Of a stretch of 64,000 bases of DNA, positions 22,177 to 35,500 are shown one piece after another. This DNA is from Imbricaverruca yamaguchii. Taxonomy: Eukaryota; Arthropoda; Thecostraca; Neoverrucidae. The stretch is taken from positions 690,501-754,500 of the forward strand of contig JAOTOL010001546.1 of assembly GCA_034440575.1 (NCBI GenBank). The letters are read 5' to 3'. A model generated the notes under the pieces. It ran no database searches, was not told where the DNA came from, and saw only the letters and a program-made list of their open reading frames with translations. Numbering within the stretch: the first letter of the stretch is position 1; every line of letters begins with the position of its first letter. A program made the translations under genes and the position numbers.

Positions 22177-25100
22177 TAGAGTGGTCCTTAAAATCAAAAG
22201 TTTGAATTATGTTGCTCCTACCCCGGGAATCTGTTCATATACATGCAAAAACCGCGTAGGTATTTTTTTCTTCAAAATCGGCTCGTGTGAAGATGTTGCA
22301 CATCGAAGTTGATTTTTTACTCTACCCCAGTGTTTTACCACAGTGCCATATGACGTTGAAATTTTTACTTTACCACAGTAAGTACACCAGTGTACTTAGG
22401 CAATATGGGTATTGCATTAACCTCGCCCCTCTCTTCTTTTTCTCAGATTATTATGGCTACACGTAGCAAAGATTTCCTTGTTGTGCCCGAGCCAGAGCTG
22501 GTGGGGTCCAAACTTCCATCCAACGGCGATGTCTTAGCCGTTATTCTGCACAACTTACATTTGAAGAAGACGTCGCTCCGTGATGTGACGCTTGTCGTTG
22601 CTCCCATGGTGGCGCGATACTGGAGCATGGCTCGGATTCCCATGATGAGGAAGGACAACGTGGTGACGAAAATGGAGAAGCTGCATCGGGAGTACGAGCT
22701 CCTGAAGAAGGGGAAGCATCGACGCTTGGTGCCGCAGGTGGCCAAGGAGGAGGCGTTCATGGTCGTCTTGGAGAATCTCTTCGACGTGGCCCACGCAGAC
22801 GCCTTGAAGACGATGACGAATGCGGATGATAAGGCGTTTCTGCTTGCCCAACGCGAACCAGGCCGATGGGGGGGGATGGGGAATATGGATACTGTCCTTG
22901 CTGGACAAGAAGCTCGACGATGTCAGAGAACGGAGAGAGAGCTGGAGCAACAGAGGCGCGCGCAAGAAGAGGCAACGTCTTCGTCCGCAGTGGTTGAGCT
23001 GGAGTCCTCCACCAGTTCCAGCCCATCTGATCCAGAGTCGTCTGCTGAAGCTGCCGAAGTCCGTGATGCTGTTGGCGGAGCGAGTCCGCGGAAACGGATC
23101 CGGAGAGCCACCACCAACATGATCAGTCCAGCTCTTGCGGCAACGTTGGACAGGACGAAGATGACAGATCGATCGGCCGTTCACGTCCTGACTGCGACTG
23201 CTAGTGTTCTCGGACGCGATGTCAAGGAGCTAAACATCAACCGCTCTTCCATCCGCCGTCATCGGAGAAAGCACCGGGAAGCACTGGCCTCCAAGCTCAA
23301 GGAAGAGTTCCGAGCGGACACTCCGCTTGTTATCCATTGGGATGGCAAGCTGATGCCTGACCTAACCACCAAAGACCATGTGGACAGGCTTCCCATTCTT
23401 GTTACAGGGAAGGGAACATCTCAGCTACTGAGTGTTGCCAAACTTGCCAGCGGGACGGGACACGACATCGCTCGCGCCGTGGTGTCCGCTCTGGAGGAAT
23501 GGAGAGTTGCAGATCAGGTGGTCGGACTGTCGTTCGACACCACGGCTGCGAACACTGGCAGGAACAATGGCGCTTGTGTGCTCATTGAACAACAGCTCGA
23601 GAAGGGCATGCTTCACTTTGCCTGCCGACACCATATCCTGGAAGTCATGGTTCAAGCCGTCTTCACCCATCTCCTCGGAGCCTCCTCTTCCCCCGATGTC
23701 CTCCTCTTCAAACGCTTCCAGACCTACTGGAAGAACATTGACCGCGAAGCCTTCACCACAGGGATGCAGAGTGCAGAGGTAGCCACTCTTCTGCAGGACA
23801 TGAAGGACGAAGGCCTGGGCTTGGCAATGCAAGTCCTTCAGGATCGCAGTGACTTGCGTGATGATTACAAGGAGCTGGTCGAGCTTGTCATCATCTTCCT
23901 TGGCGGGGTTCCTGCTCGCGGCGTCCGGTTTCGAGCTCCTGGACCAATGCATCAGGCACGTTGGATGAGTAAGATCATCTATTCGTTCAAGGTATGGATG
24001 TTTCGCGATCAATTCTCCCTCAAGAAGAGAGAAGAGAACGCACTGATGAAGATGTGCGTCTTCTCTGCGAGAGTGTACGCAATGGCGTGGATGAAGGCAG
24101 GGTTCCCCGCTCAAGCTCCTCGGCTCGATCTGGACCTACTGAAGGCTCTGGACACGTACGGAAAGATTGACGCCGAGGTGGGGAACGTTGCCTTGAAGAA
24201 ACTCTCCAACCACCTCTGGTACCTGTCGGAGGAGCTGGATGGGCTCGCCTTTTTCGACCCTGAAGTCTCCGTTGACAGGAAGAAGGCGATGGCGATGACT
24301 ACAAGGCAAGAGAGCGGTGAGAGGGAGGAGTCAGCTCCGAAGAGGGTCATGTTGCCGAAGAAATCTATCCGCAGTGTCCATCTTGAAGATTTCGTCACGG
24401 ATCGAACGCTCGGCTTCTTCGAGAAGCTCAACCTGGACAAGTCGTTCCTGGACTTCCCCCCGGAGACGTGTGAGGAACGGGAGCCGTTCAAGGCGGCGGC
24501 AGCAGTGTCCATCTTGAAGATTTCGTCACGGATCGAACGCTCGGCTTCTTCGAGAAGCTCAACCTGGACAAGTCGTTCCTGGACTTCCCCCCGGAGACGT
24601 GGGAGGAACGGGAGCCGTTCAAGGCGGCGGCAGCAGTGGTCCACAAGCTGGCGGTGGTCAACGACCATGCGGAACGTGGAGTGGCCCTCATCAATGAATA
24701 CAACCGGTCACTGACCAAGGATGAGGAGCAGCTTCAGTTCCTCCTCCAGGTAGTGGCGGCCCACCGGAAGCAGTTTCCGGACACAAAAAAGACGACACTT
24801 GCCCAGACCAGGCAACAATGAGTGGTTTGGCCCCCACGATAGTATTATCCCCCAGTCTTTGAGCGGATAATACTCCTGAGCAGTGTGTACACTCCTGCGG
24901 GAGGGAGACCTGGAGCCAGATATTGGGTATATTTACGAGGTCGATGTGCAACATGTTATTACGATCGGATTTGAACAAAACTTTCTTCACACGTTTTTTG
25001 CTCCCAAAGGAACAATTCCCAGGGGTAGGAAGAAGTACTTTCCTGTGTTTATTTGTTCCCTATATACTAAGAACCACCCTAATATATATATTCCTATGTA

Positions 25101-28100
25101 TATATAGGAAAAGGCACGGCTTCACGAGTTCACAGAGAAGTCATCATGCGCAGTTCAGTCTGGCACCATACGAGCCGTGAAGAGGAGACACCGGGTTTCC
25201 CTGTCGGCAGCTGGCTGCACCTGTCTGGAGAGCTCGCGCACCTTCTGCAGTGACGGCGTCAGCGCCGGCGCGCTGCAGCGCTTCTGCTCGAACACGAGCG
25301 CCGACAGCAGCGCGGCGATCTCGGCCGGCTCGCGGCACGTCAGCACGTCGTGGAACACCAGCTCTGTCACCAGCAGCTCGCGGTAGCCCATCTCGCAGCA
25401 CACGCGGCCCTTCATCTTCACTGGCGACAGGCGGAGCACAGTGAGCTGGCACGGCGGCACGTCGGGAACGGTTGGGTCGGCAGTGGAGCACGTCAAACGC
25501 GGAACGGCAACACAGCCGACGACGGTCACAGCTCATTCCCATCACCCCCGACTCGGGTCGCACGTCCCACACCGGCGCTGCAACCGCCACGTTTGCACCC
25601 CTGACCCAGGTCACAGTCAACATAGCTCACCCCTCCCCCACCCCGAACCGGGTCGTACGTCCCCCGCCGACGCTGCAACTGTCTCACGTGCACTCCTGAC
25701 CCAGGTCACAGTCCACCGCTGACCAAGGTCGAACTGTCCACGCCCGGCCCAGCTGTCGAGGCAAAGCCGCGAGCCGGCACAGTCGGCTGACATCAATTCA
25801 ACCACACATACCGGCTCATTCACATCAAATAATGTCATGCATCCGAACGGCCCATATTAACATTCTTTTAAAACAACTGGGGAACGTTCCCGGAAAACAA
25901 ATCCAGATTTCGTCTTTAGCGTATGACCACCAAGAACGCTCGGATTGTCGGAGTTCTGTGTAATAAAGTCAATTTCGGACTCTCCTCACGGAATGCGTTC
26001 GGCTCCTATATTAACGGCCTCGTTGAGTCCTCCGGGATGCTGACGCTGAAAGCCTAGGGATTTCTCGCTCCACCACAATTTGTTTGCAATTCCAACAGTT
26101 TTTCCAGAACCACCAGTCGTCACTGCCCTTGTGTTGATCGGGATGGTAATTAACCGAACGGCCACCACTTGAACAACAGCTTCAACAGCAATGACACCAG
26201 CATGTGCCGTTTCCAAATGGGCACCTTTTATCTAACGGGAGCAAGCACGAGCGAGATTATGCCCCCAAACTTCCACAAGTCCTGGTCACGAACAACGGTC
26301 CAACCGGGCAGTTCGCTCACGTCGGCTGTTCAGCCACGTCCTCGTCATCCTCGGCTATCCTGAGCGGTGACGAAACGCCACGATGCCCGAGGTTCACCGC
26401 ACCAACGTTAGTGCGACACGCTTTAGTATCACATCCCCGGGTTGCCCACAAACGGAGACGTCACTTTAGACGCACCTGTTTTGCTTCGAGAAGTATTAAG
26501 GTATGAGTCGGATATTGTTCATTCAGGAGAGCTTCTTGAAGTCCTCTTGGAAATTAGATTGTCCGTGATTTACACCGGCCGTGATGCAAACGGCCTTATC
26601 TAGCACCAGTTTTATCATGAACAGATTTGATATCGTCTTTTAACTCGCTGTCCGAACTGACGTTCACTTTTTTCTATTATTTAATGACTTGAGTCATGGG
26701 GCATATACGGCCTATAGAGTTTATGCGCCCCTAAACCACAATAACTAACTGACCTCGGCTATCCTAAAACGACTGCCTTGCCAGGGCCAGTCACGCACCA
26801 CCCGGCCACACTAACATGGGTGTCACAACGGTAACACGACGAAATCATTTCCGACTGTGCCATGGCGCAATGGCACAGCATCCGTCGACCGGCCATCATC
26901 GTTCGTCAGTGAGAGCGGAACTGACATGGCACACCACCCCCGCCATAGACAAGAATCCAGGCGTTAAATCCGTGCCGGCATCCAGGCGTCAAATATCAGT
27001 GCCGGCACACCAGCGGACTCAACGAGTCCAAACACATAGGAGCAAAATACATCCCGAGAGAGGGGCGCGAAGTTGACTTCATTACACTTGACTGTACAGG
27101 TGACCCATACGACCAAAATATCCCCGAACACGAAAAAGTAGTTTTGCCGGGGACGGGGTTTATTTAAAGATAGCCACATGCCTACGAACAAAAGTTGCCT
27201 AGAACTGTCTATAGATTAACACCATCACTACACGCGCTCGTAATCAGGCTTTTGGGTAATAGCGCCTTCCCCAACCACACACAACACATATCCAGCATCG
27301 GCATGTGTAAGCAGCTTGAACAGCCACCCCTACCACCGTACCAGGACCCACTGCCACTGTACCCGGACCCACTACCACTGTACCCGGACCCACTAACACT
27401 CTACCCGGAACCACTGTCACCGTACCCGGACCCACTGCTACTGTACCCGGACCCACTGCCATTGTGCCCGTACCCACTGTAACTGTACCCGGACCCACTG
27501 CCACTGTACCCGGACCCACCGCCACTGTACACAGACCACCGCCACTGTACCCGGACCCACCGCCACTGTACACAGACCACCGCCACTATACCCGGACCCA
27601 CTGCCACTGTACCCGGACCCACTGCCACTGTACCCGGACCACCGCCACTTTCTGACACCGGACGCCAGGGGCTGGTATAAGGCGCCAGCCGCCGGTGCCG
27701 TCCCACTGACCGATGCCGTTGTTGTCGACGCAGTTGAGCGCGCGCAGCACGTCCAGCCGGAGCGCGTACTCGGGCATCAGCGCCAGCGAGTCGTCCGACA
27801 GGCGGAACTGCAGGTCGGCCACCTCGTCCCGGATGGCCCCGTGCTGGCAGACGGCGTTCAGCTGCCGCACGCACAGGCGCCAGTGTACCCGGGGTGCAAT
27901 GGGGCGGCAGAATGTATAGCACGAACGCTCCAGTGTAACAGGGCTACTACAGAGGTGTCGAGGAGTCCGGGGCGCAACAGGTGATACTGGTCATACTGGT
28001 TGAACATACAAAGCTGATGATGTTGGTCGGCTCCGTGTGAGCAGGCGGCAAATAGTTTCAGAGGGTAGAGAGTACCATAGGGTCTACGGAATGTTCAAGG

Positions 28101-29480
28101 GTGTTACATCAAAGCGCTACTGTGCCAGCTCCAAACAACTCCAGCAAATCCAGCAGCCACAACCCCAAACTTCCAGCCGCCACCACCGACCGGCACTGAC
28201 CGTGTCGGCGAACAGCGGACTGTGCGGGCTCTGGAGGCGCGCCAGCGAGCCGGCGATGGCGCGCAGACTGGCCATGTCGTCCACCAGCTCCATCTGGTTG
28301 ACGTGCAGCTGGCGCACGGCGGCCCCATCGGCGGCGGCGGTGCTCAGCTGACGGATGGCGTGTGTGCAGGCGGTCGACGGCGGGTCGGCCGCGAATCGCG
28401 GCAGCTGGCGACGCTGCACGTCGGCTACCACCTTGTCTGCCTCGACTGTGACCGAAGGTGAACGGCGCACAGCGGCCGGTCACGTGACGCCAGCGGAACA
28501 GCACGAAACAACGCGCGCCGTCTGGGCCCGCCCGGCGGTGCACGCAGATGCGGAGGCGCATACCATCTATCCATCACAACTGATGCACTGAATGAAGTGC
28601 AACATTTCCGAGCGCTCCGTCAAATATTCAAATACAAAAATAAATCCTACTTATAAATGAAGACAAACTGCGCTTCCGGCAAAAACACAAAGTTTATACT
28701 TCAGTTGATGGATAACAGATACCAGTGTTTCCATTTTCCCCACTGCGAACAAAAGATCAAAGAATCCTTCCGCATTGCAGGCGTGTAAATAACTCCGGTG
28801 TTAGCCGTCATTTTCAATCCAAAACTTCGCACTGATCACCCACATCCACCTGCTGACGAAAACACCAGCGCAATGCCCTCTGGAGATCGGTCGGCCTGAC
28901 CTTTGACGGTGTTGTCCAGCAGCTGGTCGACCTGTAGTCGGGTCACCGTGTGCAGACTGTAGGAGGCGGGCCCGTCCGGCTGCAGCAGGTCGTCCGACAC
29001 CGCCTGACGCATCCGCCAGGCGAGCGCAGGCGTGTCGGCCGGACAGGTGCCACCGTCGGCGGCCAACACCTGGTACGTGGTGCCGGCAACGCCCCTCTGC
29101 ACCTGCACACGCACACACAACACGTGGACACGGCTGGCTGGCCGCAGACGGCACGTGAGAGAATGGCTCCGTGCGGTGGGACATGGCCGACAGGAGACGG
29201 CACGTGAGGGAAAGGTTCCGTGCGGTGGGACGGGGTGGCCGACATGGCACGTGAGGGAAGGGCTCCGTGCGGTGGGACGGGTGGCCGACAGGAGACGGCA
29301 CGTGAGGGAAAGGTTCCGTGCGGTGGGACATAGTGGGAGACAGGAGACGGCACGTGAAGGAAAGGTTCCGTGCGGTGGGACGGGGTGGCCGACATGGCAC
29401 GTGAGGGAAGGGCTCCGTGTGGAATCACGTGGTAGAACATAACGACAAGGAGCAAATTCATCTATAAGCAATATATTACC

Positions 29481-29523
<43 letters not shown>

Positions 29524-32500
29524 TTTTCACGATACATGCCCTTCACGTGCAGTGGCTTTATGGACAGACCGTGCAATGATTATGCACAGAACTTAGTTTT
29601 CCATTGACGCTCCTTACAATGATCCGGAAGTTTAAAATTACGCGTAATATATTTCGGGCACAGCCCTTGGTCACATGCATTCAGACAATTGACATTGCCT
29701 TACCTACAACAAGGACTGAACGATCTAAGTTGATAAGGAACGATTATGTCAGTGAAAGGGAAACAGTACACCTGCACATACGACAATTCAGAGCTTCTCT
29801 AAGGTCTGCAAAATGGCTGAAAACTAGCATGTGGCCACGGCACTAAGTGTCTGAAGAATCTTCAGGATCCAAACAAGCTTCGTTGCTTAACCCAGAACGG
29901 TTATTCAGGCATGTCTAGAGGACAAGGTCATAGAGCATGAATAGTGTGATAACTAAGCAGAACAAGGACTCATCTAACATTTGCATTCCATGCATATCAC
30001 CTTCTGATATACCGATCTATTCGCCCCTCGCATCCATCCAAATTTGGATGGTACCTCCCGCGCCAACTACCTGTATGATGATGCCTGGTCGCCGAGCGAG
30101 CACATCGGTGGAGAAAATGATCACTTGTCCCACACTATCCAGCGCCTTGACCCCGGCGTTGGAGGCATACAGCCGCTCCTGGGGAACGGACCAGTCAGCT
30201 CAGCCAGTTTGTGAGCGAATGACACTTGTAGACGGTCATCTGGAAGTTCCAACAACGCTGCCTACACCGGTCTGACCGGCTACATTTAGGACTTCAGCCA
30301 GGTTGTGTTCGCGCTTACTGCCTCCAAAATCGCATATCCCCATGTACCTGGAGGCAATAATTATCGTCCCATCATAACTTCGCCTGACGACTCCGAGGAC
30401 AACAGCGGACGCCAATATTTTGCAATGCATGACAACACAGAAAATCTGCCGAGGTATGAAGCGCCATGCGACAGCTGCGTGAGAAACGCGCTGCAGAAAC
30501 GCGGCGTCGCAACCCGACATACGCTAACTTGCAATGTCGGGTGCGCTTGAGTTGTCATATCGTGGTGTGTCAAGTGGTCACGTGACCTAACCCGCCTGTC
30601 GACGACAGAGACGTCGGAGTCGTGGTGGTTATCGGCTTTACGACACATCAACCGTTGAGCCATGTAGCGAGCCATGTAGCAACTTACCCCTTGACTACTC
30701 GTTCCGACGTCGGAGTTGCGAGTTCGGAAACAATCGCTGCGTCCTCGACAGCGTCCTCCGACAGCGTCCTCGGCGACACACACCGCCAGGGGAGCCCGAC
30801 AAGCACTGCTTCGGCGGCGAGACGTCTCCAAGCCATCCTTAATTTTAATCTTATCTATTGAGACCTTCGCTGTCGTAGGAAAACACCCGACATAATACTG
30901 TCTCCTTCGCCCAATGACTCCAAAAACGTTCCAACGTCGCTGCCAGCAGCCCCGGGACACATCGCTAGGATACTGTCGCGCAGCCAGGGACCTTACTCGG
31001 GTGTTGTGGAACGGGACGCCTCATCCGGATACTGTTGCGCGGCAGGCCACGCTACCCGGATACTATCTCGTAGCGGGTCGCTACATCCGAATACTGTTGC
31101 GCGGCAGGCCACGCTACCCGGATACCGTCTCGCAGCGGATCGCGCTTCTTTCAGGCACTGTCGCGCAGCGGGCCAACTAGCCCAGCCACTGTCGCGCAGT
31201 GGACTCACCCGGACACTGTCGCGCAGTGGACTCACCCAGCCACTGTCGCGCAGTGGACTCACCTGGACACTTTCGCGCAGTGGACTCACCCGGACACTGT
31301 CGCGCAGTGGACTCACCCGGACACTGTCGCGCATCTCCAGGTAGTCGCGACACGTCGTGTAGAACTGATTGATGTCGGCGCACGACTTGTCTATCACGGG
31401 CCGCTGTTCATCGGCAGACACCCTGAGACTGAGGAACGCAGAGACAACGCCTCACCAATCCGTCCGCCCGTCAGCCATTGCTAACAACATCACTCAGATT
31501 AATTACACCATCTTTAGCTGGATGTACATAAAAAATGTTAAGTACTCACACGTGCACTTTACATATTTCGTGCACCAGGTTTTCATTTACAGAGCAAACA
31601 CGTGCACTAATTAAAATCCAACTTCCGTACCTCGCAGACACATCTGGATCATGATGAAAATTATTGAAACGGGTTCCGAGATTCTCAGGATAAAAAAAAA
31701 TCGCAGATGTCAAATAATCGTACAAGTGTTACAACAAATGTCCACGTGAGTTGCACTGGCTCCACTGCAGCGCAAATGTTCCAGTACATAGCCAAATAAT
31801 CATGATCGTTCAATACACTGACCTCTGCCGAACTTAACCTTTACGACCTGCCAAGTTTGTTGATCGACAACGAAAAACTACCTGCTTAATGTCGGGGCTT
31901 TCCAGCTTTAGTCTACTATACCGGTCTGAGCGCATGTTGAGCACCGCATCAGCTAACGAGCCGATTTGTGTCGCCACACTGTTACTATGGCGACTGCGAC
32001 AACTGACGACGGTAATCCTCGCCCACGTGCTCACGCACGATCTAGGTGGCTTGGTGCTATCATACAAACACTGTTGAAGGTGGTGGTGGGCGAACGCTGG
32101 TGACCCAGACGCAGATGGAGGTCGCACTAGGCGAAAACGGCTCGGATGTACCTTCCAAGGTGCTTACATAGGCTCACGGATCTAAAAAGAGCAGCCACTA
32201 GCGGAACACCGGAGTCTGGTGCTCGGATGAGAAGGCAAGTTAATTGGCAGATTCTACCAGAGGAGATGGGCTGACCAAGGCCGTCCGTACACCAGATTAC
32301 AGGTTTCAACAGGCGGAAACAGAGGATCGTCACGAAAATAACGACAGCGTTCCCAGGTTAACCAGGGAAGCGTCAACATAGCCTTGGGCACACATACAAC
32401 ACGTGACAACCTAAATGTTAATGACAGGAGAGCTGCAGTGAGACAGACATTGGGAGTCTGACAAAGGATTGCCGATTGTAGGGAAAAGAGTCTGGCAGTC

Positions 32501-35500
32501 TGATCAATGAAAAACGACTACCAAGATACCCGGTGAAGCACCGCACGTACACAACAGCGGCCGGGAAGCTGGCGGAATACTGTATTTCTTCACATGCATC
32601 GAAGATCTGTTAATATTTATGCAGCAAAAATGGTTTGTTTCTCTTTGCGTAACGCTCGTCCGATAGATGTTTCTGACACTATGTATGATAGTATGATTGA
32701 AGAGAGGCAGCGTGCGACTATGAACAATACTATGAACGTACCATATGTCATGCTGCAAAAAATATAAGACAACAATATAATGAATAGGCCGACTTCAGGT
32801 TACGAGGTAAATTACTAATGACTAATTATCAGGTAATTGTGTACCTATGACAGGTTCTTCCACTGCACAGAAATGTGAGGGCGACCAAAGCTGCATGCAA
32901 AAAAATACCTCTTGTCGATTTTAACGCTGCAGCATCTGGTTACGTTTAGCAACATGACTACAATTTCTGCTTAATATTACATGTCGCAAAATGGTATTAT
33001 TATATCGATTCCGAATTGCATCGGTTCCAGCTTTAGTCACCAGTTCAGTAGTACCGATACACGTGTTTGGTGAACTTATATTCACTATCATTAACGGGAA
33101 CAGTGCTCATCTGTTCAAGCATCTGTTTATGTTGTTCCTAATGTTGCCTAACGCGAAGACAGACCAAACAGTATGGCACATACCTGGTAGACTTATCAGA
33201 TCACCATTAATCGTTTGTAGCGACAGTCCGTGGGCGGCGCACACCTGAGTACAGTGACAAGTGGCAAGACGTGCTGATGACATACTTTCTTCGTCGATAA
33301 ACTGTTGTTTTTTCTCGGGTCATTAAGCCTACCACGAGCGATGCATTCGTGGTGCGCGGACACCACTATAAGGTGTTTCAAATTGAGTCAGTAAAAACGA
33401 AATGCATCAGAATGCCTATATTTCAGAGCGCGGAAGACATGTGCTTGGACATGAAACAGAAGTGCCAGTGTTTGTCTTTTTTAAAATAAATAAATACATT
33501 TTGGAAGAACACACTAGCGACTTGTGACTGGAAAAATTCATAGACGGAAGCAAACCATGAAAGTGACTACGTCTCCCTTTAAGATAACGGGGGGGGGGGG
33601 TAATCACGACCGGTGCGCATCATGCAGCAGTCCCGACGCCAGCCAACACCGGCCCTTTCCCGATCTACTGGTCGGACTGCCACTGGGTGGAGTAAGACAT
33701 AAAGAAATAAAGACATAAAAGATTAGCAACTATGAGCCACAAGGGCCTTTCTTGGTTGCACTCTGTACACTGAACCAGTTGCCCACCAAATCTGTCAATC
33801 AGCCCCCCCCCTGTAATACTGAAAAGCAAGCCCTCTATTCTTATAATGATTGTCTATGCTGTTTTTAAAGATGTTCAATGTGCTGCTACTGACGATGTTT
33901 TCTGGCAGCTGGTTCCAGTGTTCCACTACCCTGTTGGTGAAGAAAGTTTGCCTTAACCTTGTTCTGCTGTGGTTTACTTTAATTTTGAATTTATGACCTC
34001 TAATTGCATCATTTCTGTTAAATTCAAACATTTCCCCAAGGTATCCCCTCTCCAGACCATGGACAAATTTAAAGACCTCGATGAGATCTCCTCTCAGACT
34101 TCTATATCTAAGTGAAAACATATTCAATTTCTTCAATCTTTCCTCATATGCCAGGTTGCTTATGCCATTAACCATTTTTGTAGCCCTCTTTTGTACTCTC
34201 TCTAAAAGCCAACAATCTTTTTCATAGCTAGGAGACCAAGCTTGGATGCAGTATTCCAAATGTGGCCTGACGTATGCACAGTAAAGCTTCCTGATCACTT
34301 CCTCACTTCTGTATGATACATTCCTATTTATTGCCCCGAGCATTCTCAGTGCCTTCTTCCTGGCTTCCTTGGTCTGTTCTGATGCCCCCAATTTCGTGTT
34401 TAGAATAACACCTAAATCCTTCTCCTGTTGAGTCACTGATAGCACTTGGCCACCCATCAAGTATGGAGCCTTCATATGTTGCTTACCTACATGCATGATT
34501 TTGCACTTATCAAAATTAAACTTCATTTGCCATTCTTCGGACCCCTTCACAAGTTCGTCTAAGTCTTTTTGCAGCGAGGTATGCTCATCCTGACCTGTTA
34601 TTGCCCTAAAGACCTTCAAATCATCCGCAAATTTCAAAACTTTACTGCTTAGGCCACTTTCAATGTTATTTACAAATATAATGAACAGTAATGGCCCCAG
34701 TACTGACCCCTGGGGGAGTCCACTAAGAACATTTTGCCATGATGACTTTGTACCATTTAGCATCACTCTTTGCTGTCTATCTGAAAGCCACAACTCTATC
34801 CATTTTAAGATGCTACCTGCAATACCATGGGACTGAAGCTGTATCATTAACCGTTTATGGGGTACCTTGTCAAAGGCCTTACTAAAGTCAAGATATGCTA
34901 CATCAACCTGATTTCCCTGATCAAATTGTTCTGTGGCTAAGTTCAAAAAGTCCAAGAGGTTTGTGAGACACGATCGTCCTTTTCTAAACCCACATTGAGT
35001 ATCTTGAATCAATCTGCTACCTTCCAGATAACTAACTATTCTATCCTTGATAATTGATTCGAGTACCTTGCAGACTAGGGATGTGAGACTTATTGGCCTA
35101 TAGTTTTCAACTTTCCCTCTTTCTCCTTTCTTGAAAATAGGAACTACATTTGCCCTTTTCCAATCGGTTGGAATTTCATTTTGTGAAACTGATCTACAAA
35201 ATATTATACTAAGTGGAAATGCCAGTGCCTTTTCAGTTTCCCGCAACACCCTAGCATAAATTTCATCAGGTCCTGCTGCCTTGTTTGGCTTTATTTTCCT
35301 GATATGATTGTAAACAACATCACTATCAATGAAATCAACATCATTTGTCGGATCCCATGACACTGAACTATGGTGTACGGTCGGCAGATTGGTCATATCT
35401 TCCAATGTAAACACTGATTTGAACTGCTTGCTCAGCTCCTCAACCATCTCACTATCCTCACCCAATGCAGTCCCGTTTACTTCCAGTGGACCAATTGTGC

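Noticed and set aside
29600..29850. 80-codon ORF after the TTTA microsatellite
   Set aside because: No motif or splice support; inside a helicase intron.
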